The translations under genes and the position numbers were made by a program. From positions 1-5,077 of the forward strand of contig JAKLJF010000422.1 of assembly GCA_023151335.1 (NCBI GenBank): a stretch of 5,077 nt of DNA, read 5' to 3'. Shown here in pieces: positions 1 to 5,077 of this stretch. The notes under the pieces are model-generated. The model was not told the DNA's origin. It saw only the letters and a list, made by a program, of their open reading frames with translations, and did no database searches. This DNA is from Thermoanaerobaculia bacterium (GTDB taxonomy: Bacteria; Bacteroidota; Bacteroidia; Chitinophagales; Saprospiraceae). Within the stretch, counting starts at the first letter, position 1, and each line of letters opens with the position of its first letter.

Positions 1-410
1 GCGGTGACGAACAGTTCGTCGTCTTCCACGGCGATATGGTCGAGCAGGTCGTCGGCGTACGCTTCGAGCAGTTGCTGGGCCTTGGGCCGGTCGCCGCCGT
101 TGCCGAGGAGCGATTCTATTTCTCGGATGGTTTCCCGGAACATTTCGTGGTGGTTTTCCAGTTCGTCGAGGATGTCGTCGAGCCGGAAATCGGGATGGTT
201 GCGCAGTTCCCGGAAGAGCACGGCCTCCTCTTTGTGGTGGTGGTATTGGTCGGCGTATTCGCGGAAGAAGCCGAGCAGGCGGCGCGCGGCCTCGTCGTAG
301 CCGGCGGGGTCGGTTTCCCAGGCGCCCCGGAGCGGGACGATCTGGCGCTGCGCGGCACTGATCACCCGGTGTTCCTGCATCAGTGTTTGAATCGGATCGT
401 TGTTGCTCAT
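1..410 (-). CDS. Hemerythrin-domain protein (3' end outside window)
   Basis: This open reading frame starts at the ATG at 408-410 and runs off the window after 136 complete codons without a stop, so the C-terminus is missing. The translation is an all-helical, His/Glu-rich protein with the hemerythrin four-helix pattern. It has EH at residues 13-14, HHHKEE at 57-62 (giving an HxxxE pair), ENHHEMF at 85-91 and DHIAVEDDELF at 124-134 (H125 with E129 or D130). These residues are in the right order and spacing to bind a carboxylate-bridged di-iron centre. There is no signal peptide or membrane segment in the visible part, so it is probably cytoplasmic. Family members bind O2 or NO, sense redox state or store iron; which applies here cannot be told. 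It lies 65 bases after the FAD subunit in the same orientation and may be co-transcribed. No clear Shine-Dalgarno is present. Met11 is an alternative start, but the ATG at 410 keeps more of the first helix before H14. Confidence 0.85.
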   Translation of the reverse strand, partial: MSNNDPIQTLMQEHRVISAAQRQIVPLRGAWETDPAGYDEAARRLLGFFREYADQYHHHKEEAVLFRELRNHPDFRLDDILDELENHHEMFRETIREIESLLGNGGDRPKAQQLLEAYADDLLDHIAVEDDELFVT

Positions 411-435
411 GGTGGTATGGTTCGGATCAATAAAA

Positions 436-448
436 GAGCGGCTGCCGC
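436..448 (-). terminator. Possible weak hairpin plus T-tract between FAD subunit and hemerythrin gene
   Basis: In the 65-base gap after the FAD-subunit stop, the minus strand carries the perfect inverted repeat GCGGCAGCCGC (positions 448-438), which can form a 4-bp stem with a 3-base loop. It is followed directly by TCTTTTATT (437-429). The layout resembles a minimal intrinsic terminator or attenuator, but the stem is very short and the T-run is interrupted. It could equally be chance in GC-rich DNA. The rest of the gap (411-435 and 449-475) shows no convincing promoter element. If real, it would reduce read-through into the hemerythrin gene. Confidence 0.22.
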
Positions 449-475
449 GTGTGGAGGCCGTTTGTCCCGGCATCG

Positions 476-1405
476 TCAGCCCAGTTCGTCGAAGCTTTGC
501 CGGAGGAATACGCCGATCATTTCTTTGCGGTACAGGCGCGGATAGGTGTCATTGTCTATGATACGGGCTTTTTTGACCGTTTTGGCGATAAGTTCGCGCG
601 GGTCGTCGCCGGCGGTTCCGGTCACGAGGATGGGGCGCGGGTCGACACCGCCGAGCGCGATGCGGATGCCGCCGTGCCGGTCAGTGGTGACGGCGCTGGT
701 GAGGGAACTGAACTCCAGGGATTTGCGGCGGCGCAATTTTCTGAACGCCGAACGGAAGCCCCGGCCGCGCGGCACTTCGACGGTGTGGAGCACAGCGGTG
801 GGGTCGAGCCGGCGCGGTTGCACGCCGTCGCCGGTGTACAGGTCTTCCAGCGCGACGGCATGCTCGCCGTTTTTATCGGCCAGGCGCACCGAGGCGCCGA
901 GACTGATGAGGGCCACGGCCAAGTCGGATACGAATTTGGAGAAACAACCGCCTTTACCGCCGGTGGCGATGCAGATATCGCCGTTGCATTTGAGGCAATA
1001 CCCCACGGCTTCCCGCCACCATTCGCTCTGGTTGTAGAAAATGCAGCGGTTTTCGCACAGCAGGTTGCCCGCGAGCGTGGCCGTGCGGCGGATGACGGGT
1101 GTGGCGACGGCCCGTGCCGCTTCCACGAGCAGGGGCGCTTCCGTTCGGACCGCGGAAGCCCGTTCCAGTTCGTCCAGGGTTACCAGGGCGCCGATCTGCA
1201 AGCGGTCGGCGGAAAGCCGGATTTGTTTCATTTCGGCGATGCCGGTCAGATCAATCAGGCAGGAACCGGCGTCCGTGCCCTGGAATCTGTTGACCATGGC
1301 ATCGGTACCGCCGGCGATAAACCGGAAGTCGGGCGCCCGTTCGGCGGCCAGCCGCACGGCCTGGCCGACCGAATCGGGGCGGAAGTAAGTATGCGCGTTG
1401 TTCAT
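476..1405 (-). CDS. hcrB-like: FAD subunit of a molybdenum hydroxylase, 4-hydroxybenzoyl-CoA reductase beta (HcrB)-like, with extra [4Fe-4S] loop
   Basis: This 309-residue protein is the FAD-binding subunit of the CO dehydrogenase/xanthine dehydrogenase superfamily. Residues about 1-180 form the FAD-binding domain, with the first flavin motif AGGTD at 31-35 and the second, TLAGN, at 110-114. Residues about 185-309 match the C-terminal domain of such flavoproteins. Between them lies a roughly 40-residue cysteine-rich loop with C121, C137, C145 and C154, plus C117 and C140. The spacing 16-8-9 equals that of the [4Fe-4S] ligands of Thauera aromatica HcrB as I recall them (Cys122, 138, 146, 155). 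Ordinary xanthine dehydrogenase or CoxM subunits lack this loop. In HcrB the extra cluster takes electrons from ferredoxin and passes them to FAD, allowing reduction rather than hydroxylation of the substrate. Length is close to HcrB (about 324). The ATG at 1403-1405 overlaps the stop of the upstream Mo subunit (ATGA), implying translational coupling and a shared complex. The family call is firm; the exact substrate is inferred. Confidence 0.9.
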   Translation of the reverse strand: MNNAHTYFRPDSVGQAVRLAAERAPDFRFIAGGTDAMVNRFQGTDAGSCLIDLTGIAEMKQIRLSADRLQIGALVTLDELERASAVRTEAPLLVEAARAVATPVIRRTATLAGNLLCENRCIFYNQSEWWREAVGYCLKCNGDICIATGGKGGCFSKFVSDLAVALISLGASVRLADKNGEHAVALEDLYTGDGVQPRRLDPTAVLHTVEVPRGRGFRSAFRKLRRRKSLEFSSLTSAVTTDRHGGIRIALGGVDPRPILVTGTAGDDPRELIAKTVKKARIIDNDTYPRLYRKEMIGVFLRQSFDELG

Positions 1406-4185
1406 AACGTTTCGGCTGTTTGATGTTTCTCCAGCGTATTTTTCATTTTAATTTGCGTCAGCACTTCTTCGGCGGAGATGGGCAGCCGGGTGATCCGTAT
1501 GCCCGCGGCGTCGTACACGGCGTTGGCGATAGCCGGAATGACGGGATGCAGGGCGCCTTCGCCGCACTCCTTGGCGCCGAAAGGCCCCTCGGGATCGCCC
1601 GACTCGATGATATTGGTTTGTATATCGGGGGTGTCCAGGGTGGTAGGTATTTTATAATCGAGAAAATTATTGTCGAGCAGCAGGCCCTTGTAATAGCGCA
1701 TTTGTTCGCTCATGGCCTGGCCGATACCCATGTGCCAGGAACCTTCCAACTGACCTTCCACGGCCAGCGGGTTGAGGGCTTTGCCGCAGTCGTGCGCGCC
1801 CCAGACGCGCAGCACGTCCACTTGCCCGGTTTCCGGGTCTACCTGGACTTCGGCCACGCAGGCGCCGAAGCTATAGGATGGGCTGAGGCCGGCGCCGGCG
1901 CCTTTGAAATCGCCGCCGAGTTTGGGCGAGATATACTTTCCGCTGACGCTCACGGCGCCGCGCCCGGCCGTGAGTATTTCGGCTGCTTCCCGCCAGTCGA
2001 AATCTACGGATTTGTCGTGGGAGCAAACGCGTCCGGCTTCGATATACAGTTCCGTTTCGGGCAGGCCGGCACGCCGGGCGATGGCGGAGCAGATTTCCTG
2101 CCGGAGTTTTTCGGCGGCATCGCGGGCAGCGTTGCCGGCCATAAAGGTCACGCGACTCGAATAGCTGCCCAGATCAACCGGGGTAAGCAGGGTGTCGGCG
2201 GCCAGCACGAACACTTTTTCGATGTCGATGCCCAGTGTTTCGGCCACGACGATGGCGAGCATGGTGTCGCTGCCTTGTCCGATATCGCTGGCGCCGGACG
2301 TGATCAGCACCCGGCCGTCAAAATCGAGTTTGAGGTGCACGACCGATTGCGGTTGTTCGTTCCAGATGATGGGCAAGGCGCTGCCGCTGATAAAAAAACC
2401 GCAGGCTACGCCCAGGCCGCGTCCGGGAGGCAATTTCCCGCGGCGTTTTTTCCAGTCCGATTGTTCCATCACCCGGAGGAGCGCCTCTCGGCTGCCGTTC
2501 GATGTGATGCGGTATTGGCCCACGGTAAGCGTATTGGCTCCCAGAAAATTTTTCAGCCGCAATTCGCAGGGGTCCATGTCGATGCGGCGCGCCAGTTCAT
2601 CGATCAGGGATTCGACGGCAAAGCGGGAGTTGACGGCGCCGTGCCCGCGCATGGCGCCCGACTGGGGTTTGTTGGTGTACACCCGGAAAGTGCGAAAACC
2701 GAAATTATCGAGTTTATAGGGCGCTTGCAGCAACACCCCGTTGTAATAGGAGGTCACGACGCCGAAACTGCCGTAGGCGCCGCCGTCGATGGCGATGTCG
2801 GCATCGAGCGCTTGCAGGATGCCGTCGCGCGACACGCCCATGGCCACGCTCATTTTAGTCGGGTGACGGCCGTGGTTGGTGAGGAACACTTCTTCGCGGG
2901 TCAGGCGCGCGCGCACGGGCCGTCCGGTTTTGCGGGCCAGGTGGGCGATGATGATTTCGTGCGGGAAGGGATCACTTTTGCCGCCGAAACCGCCCCCGAC
3001 GTACGGTTTGACGACGCGCACCCGCCCCAGGGGCACTTCGAGTACTTTGGCCAGTGCGCGGTGCAGGTAGTGCGGTACCTGGGTGGCGGTGTGGATGGTC
3101 AGGCCGTTTTCATCCCACCAGGCAACGGCGGCGTGGGGTTCGGTAAATCCGTGGTTGACGCCGGCAAACTCAAAGTCCATACGTACGGTTTCGTCGGCAT
3201 TGCGCAGTCCTTCCTGCTGGTTGCCGAAGCGCAGTTCGGCTTTTTTATGGACGTTGTTGTTGAAGCGGACGTGGTCGTGTATTTTTTCGCTGTCGCCCGC
3301 GTCGCCGAGCGAATCTTCTATTTCCAAAAAGGCCCGGATGGGGCGGTAACGTACGCGGATAAGGCGGCAGGCTTCGGCGGCCTCGGCCTCGGTATCGGCG
3401 GCCACGGCAGCCACGATTTCACCCGCGTACCGGGCTTTTTCGATGGCCATGGCCGTTTCGTCCTGCGAAATGGGCAATACGCCAAAGCGGATGGGCAATT
3501 CGGCGCCGGTAGCCACGCAGCGTACGCCCGGCAGGCGGAGGGCTTCCGAGGTATCGATCTGTTCGATATGGGCGTGCGGATGCGTACTGCGCAGGAATTT
3601 GCAATACAGGGCGTTTCTGACCTGCAGGTCGTCGGTATATTCGGCGCCGCCGCGGGCTTTTTTCCCGGCTTCGATATAGGGCCTGGGCGTACCGGCAGCG
3701 CCCGCCGCGGGCGGGGTTTGCGCCGGGGCGCCGGCCGCGTATTCGGCCACGGCCTCCACGATTTTTTTATAACCGGTGCAGCGGCAAAGATTGCCCGACA
3801 GGGCTTCTTTGATTTCCGGCACGGTCGGATGAGGGTTTCGGGATACGAAGTCGAGCGCCGTCAGCACCATACCGGGGGTGCAGAACCCGCATTGAATGGC
3901 GCCTTTTTCGACAAATTTGGCTTGCAGGGCGTGCAATTCGCCGTTGTCGGCCAGTCCCTCGATGGTTGTTATCCGGGCGTCGTGGAAACGCAGGGCGGGC
4001 GAGATGCAGCCGAGCACGGGTTTTCCGTCGGTCAGTACGGTACAGGCGCCGCAGCTGCCCTGTTCGCAACCGATTTTAACCCCGGACAAGCCGATTTTTT
4101 CGCGCAGCGCGGCGGCGAGCGTTTCGTGCGCGTTTACCAGGATATCGTGTGTCCGGCCGTTGACGTGTAAAGTAAGTCGTTCCAT
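1402..4185 (-). CDS. hcrCA-like: Fused [2Fe-2S] + molybdopterin subunit of a molybdenum hydroxylase, HcrC-HcrA-like
   Basis: This 927-residue protein joins two usually separate subunits. Residues 1-75 are a plant-type ferredoxin domain with [2Fe-2S] ligands C40, C45, C48 and C60. Residues about 78-150 are the helical second [2Fe-2S] domain with C99, C102, C134 and C136 (QCGFC and CRC motifs). An Ala/Pro-rich linker at about 150-168 leads into the large subunit: a hammerhead domain to about 290, then the Mo-cofactor domains. Cofactor motifs include ATQ at 367-369, GGGFGGK at 397-403, a later MRGHG segment, a DIGQG segment, and the catalytic Glu, E876, in GAKECGEG. No signal peptide is seen, so a cytoplasmic enzyme is likely. 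Combined length is near HcrC plus HcrA (about 161 + 769). With the HcrB-type partner encoded next, the likely role is reductive removal of the para-hydroxyl of 4-hydroxybenzoyl-CoA or a related aryl-CoA. A xanthine- or aldehyde-type hydroxylase is the alternative. The start follows an A-rich 24-base spacer after the SDR gene. No frameshift or missing key residue is apparent. Confidence 0.92.
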   Translation of the reverse strand: MERLTLHVNGRTHDILVNAHETLAAALREKIGLSGVKIGCEQGSCGACTVLTDGKPVLGCISPALRFHDARITTIEGLADNGELHALQAKFVEKGAIQCGFCTPGMVLTALDFVSRNPHPTVPEIKEALSGNLCRCTGYKKIVEAVAEYAAGAPAQTPPAAGAAGTPRPYIEAGKKARGGAEYTDDLQVRNALYCKFLRSTHPHAHIEQIDTSEALRLPGVRCVATGAELPIRFGVLPISQDETAMAIEKARYAGEIVAAVAADTEAEAAEACRLIRVRYRPIRAFLEIEDSLGDAGDSEKIHDHVRFNNNVHKKAELRFGNQQEGLRNADETVRMDFEFAGVNHGFTEPHAAVAWWDENGLTIHTATQVPHYLHRALAKVLEVPLGRVRVVKPYVGGGFGGKSDPFPHEIIIAHLARKTGRPVRARLTREEVFLTNHGRHPTKMSVAMGVSRDGILQALDADIAIDGGAYGSFGVVTSYYNGVLLQAPYKLDNFGFRTFRVYTNKPQSGAMRGHGAVNSRFAVESLIDELARRIDMDPCELRLKNFLGANTLTVGQYRITSNGSREALLRVMEQSDWKKRRGKLPPGRGLGVACGFFISGSALPIIWNEQPQSVVHLKLDFDGRVLITSGASDIGQGSDTMLAIVVAETLGIDIEKVFVLAADTLLTPVDLGSYSSRVTFMAGNAARDAAEKLRQEICSAIARRAGLPETELYIEAGRVCSHDKSVDFDWREAAEILTAGRGAVSVSGKYISPKLGGDFKGAGAGLSPSYSFGACVAEVQVDPETGQVDVLRVWGAHDCGKALNPLAVEGQLEGSWHMGIGQAMSEQMRYYKGLLLDNNFLDYKIPTTLDTPDIQTNIIESGDPEGPFGAKECGEGALHPVIPAIANAVYDAAGIRITRLPISAEEVLTQIKMKNTLEKHQTAETL

Positions 4186-4209
4186 GTTACGCGTTTTTTT
4201 CAGGTTTTA

Positions 4210-4941
4210 TCATCCGGCGCCGATGCTTTTTCCGCCGTCCACGTACAACGTTTGGCCGGTGATAAACCCGGTTTGGGCGGCAGCGAGGAAGGCCACGGCG
4301 CGCGCCACGTCTTGCGGCGTTCCCATGGCGCGGGTGGGTTGCGCTTCTATTAGTTTTTGGAGTATTTCCGGTTCCAGCCGGCGGGTCATCGGGGTGTCGA
4401 TCAGTCCGGGCGCCACGGCGTTGACGCTGACGCCGTAGCGACCCAGTTCGAGGGCGAGGGCGCGCGTGAGACCGATCAGCCCGGCCTTCGACGCCGAGTA
4501 ATTGGTTTGTCCCCGGTTGCCGAGCCAGGCGCGGGAAGCGATATTGACGATACGCCCCGATTTTTGCGCTTTCATTCTTTCGGCGGCCTCCCTGCACACC
4601 AGCCAGGCGCCCCGGAGATTGACATTCAAAACGGCGTCGAAGTCGTCGGCAGACATATTCCAGATCAGGTTGTCGCGGATAATGCCCGCGTTGTTCACCA
4701 GCACGTCGAGTCGTCCGAACGTGCGGTCGATGAATGCAAAGAGGGCTTTTACGTCGGTTTCGCGGGCGATATCCGTTTTTTGAAACACCAGGCGGTCTGC
4801 TCCGGGCGCGCGACCCTCGTCGTCGTCGTCGTCCAGGTCGGCGGCCACGACGAGGCATCCCTCGTCGGCCAGCCGCTCGGCGACGGCTTTGCCGATGCCC
4901 CGGGCGGCGCCGGTTACCAATGCGATTCGTTTATCCGTCAT
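4210..4941 (-). CDS. Short-chain dehydrogenase/reductase (FabG / 3-hydroxyacyl-CoA dehydrogenase type)
   Basis: This complete 243-residue classical SDR has a Rossmann fold with the glycine-rich motif TGAARGIG at 10-17. It carries the structural NNAG at 83-86, catalytic N108, S136, Y148 and K152 (YSASK), and NAVAPG at 174-179. The acidic D35 at the end of the second strand suggests NAD(H) rather than NADP(H). It probably interconverts a hydroxyacyl and a ketoacyl thioester. Between a crotonase gene and an aryl-CoA reductase-like enzyme, a 3-hydroxyacyl-CoA dehydrogenase in acyl-CoA degradation is more likely than fatty acid synthesis, but sequence alone does not separate the two. Residues 37-41 are five consecutive Asp (GAC repeat) in the variable loop after strand 2. 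The gene starts 40 bases after the crotonase stop without a clear Shine-Dalgarno, and ends 24 bases before the Mo-subunit gene, which supports one operon. It lacks any signal peptide or membrane segment. Confidence 0.92.
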   Translation of the reverse strand: MTDKRIALVTGAARGIGKAVAERLADEGCLVVAADLDDDDDEGRAPGADRLVFQKTDIARETDVKALFAFIDRTFGRLDVLVNNAGIIRDNLIWNMSADDFDAVLNVNLRGAWLVCREAAERMKAQKSGRIVNIASRAWLGNRGQTNYSASKAGLIGLTRALALELGRYGVSVNAVAPGLIDTPMTRRLEPEILQKLIEAQPTRAMGTPQDVARAVAFLAAAQTGFITGQTLYVDGGKSIGAG

Positions 4942-4981
4942 AAGGTCGGGCGCGGTTTAGCAGGTTTGCAGGGCGGATACG

Positions 4982-5077
4982 TCAGGCTTGTTCCCATTCG
5001 GGTTTTCTTTTTTCGAGAAACGCGGCGATGCCTTCGTTGGCGTCGTGGGTATTCATCAATTGGGAAACAAAAAGTTG
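4982..5077 (-). CDS. Enoyl-CoA hydratase/isomerase family protein, C-terminal fragment (5' end outside window)
   Basis: Reading from the window edge, 31 codons precede a TGA at 4982-4984. The peptide contains THDANEGIAAFLEKRKPEW, the typical C-terminal signature of crotonases: an EG(I/V)xAFLEKRxPxW/F segment in the last helix. The catalytic oxyanion-hole segments lie outside the window, so hydratase, isomerase or ring-opening hydrolase activity cannot be told apart. Its position just before the SDR gene in the same orientation fits a hydratase and dehydrogenase pair acting on CoA thioesters. The truncation is due to the window edge and is not a broken gene. Confidence 0.85.
   Translation of the reverse strand, partial: QLFVSQLMNTHDANEGIAAFLEKRKPEWEQA

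Noticed and set aside
36..545. Plus-strand frame of 169 codons, with other frames over the first 550 bases
   Set aside because: These are antisense or out-of-frame readings of the hemerythrin-domain gene, whose His/Glu ligand pattern is clear on the minus strand.
449..1423. A 324-codon open frame on the plus strand opposite the FAD subunit
   Set aside because: It is antisense to a well-supported flavoprotein gene and shows no domain or motif.
1420..4170. A 916-codon open frame on the plus strand opposite the Mo subunit
   Set aside because: It lies almost exactly antisense to a gene with clear cofactor and catalytic motifs, has low-complexity Gly/Ala/Phe/His/Asp-rich composition and no recognisable domain. 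It is a shadow of codon bias in GC-rich DNA.
1402..4185. Annotation as an ordinary xanthine dehydrogenase
   Set aside because: The partner flavoprotein carries the HcrB-type [4Fe-4S] loop and the combined length fits HcrC plus HcrA, so a reductase-like assignment is favoured. Substrate remains unproven.
4187..4858. A 223-codon minus-strand frame overlapping the SDR gene
   Set aside because: It is Arg/Pro-rich out-of-frame translation of the SDR coding sequence, which itself has all SDR motifs in its frame.
4942..4981. Possible promoter between the crotonase and SDR genes
   Set aside because: The 40-base gap has no recognisable -10/-35 or TTTG/TAnnTTTG-type elements, and the genes look co-transcribed.

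Overview
The window holds five genes, all read from the minus strand and closely packed, so transcription runs from high to low coordinates. Base composition is high in GC (my estimate is around 60 percent). None of the four visible start codons has a clear Shine-Dalgarno sequence in front of it, and the Mo-subunit start instead follows an A-rich leader. That start style is common in Bacteroidota, so a GC-rich member of that phylum is a reasonable but weak guess. Nothing in the window fixes the taxonomy.

In transcription order the layout is as follows. (1) 4982-5077 is the last 31 codons of an enoyl-CoA hydratase/isomerase (crotonase) family protein. (2) 4210-4941 is a complete short-chain dehydrogenase/reductase of the FabG / 3-hydroxyacyl-CoA dehydrogenase type. 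(3) 1402-4185 is a 927-residue molybdenum hydroxylase in which the two-[2Fe-2S] small subunit is fused to the molybdopterin large subunit. (4) 476-1405 is the FAD subunit of the same enzyme, overlapping the previous gene by four bases (ATGA). (5) 1-410 is a hemerythrin-domain protein cut by the window edge, 65 bases after the FAD subunit.

The most informative signal is a cysteine-bearing loop in the FAD subunit (Cys121, Cys137, Cys145, Cys154). Its position and spacing match the extra [4Fe-4S] loop of 4-hydroxybenzoyl-CoA reductase HcrB, a feature that ordinary xanthine dehydrogenases and CO dehydrogenases lack. The fused protein is about as long as HcrC plus HcrA combined. The best reading is therefore a two-polypeptide 4-hydroxybenzoyl-CoA reductase-like enzyme, which would take low-potential electrons in through [4Fe-4S] and FAD and pass them via two [2Fe-2S] clusters to the Mo site to remove a phenolic hydroxyl from an aryl-CoA thioester. 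The flanking crotonase and SDR are the hydratase and dehydrogenase pair expected in degradation of CoA thioesters, so the cluster looks like part of an aromatic or alicyclic acyl-CoA catabolic operon. The hemerythrin-like protein could bind O2 or NO or store iron near an oxygen-sensitive enzyme, but that link is inference from position only.

There are no RNA genes, mobile elements, CRISPR arrays or long repeats that I can support. No non-coding stretch exceeds about 65 bases.
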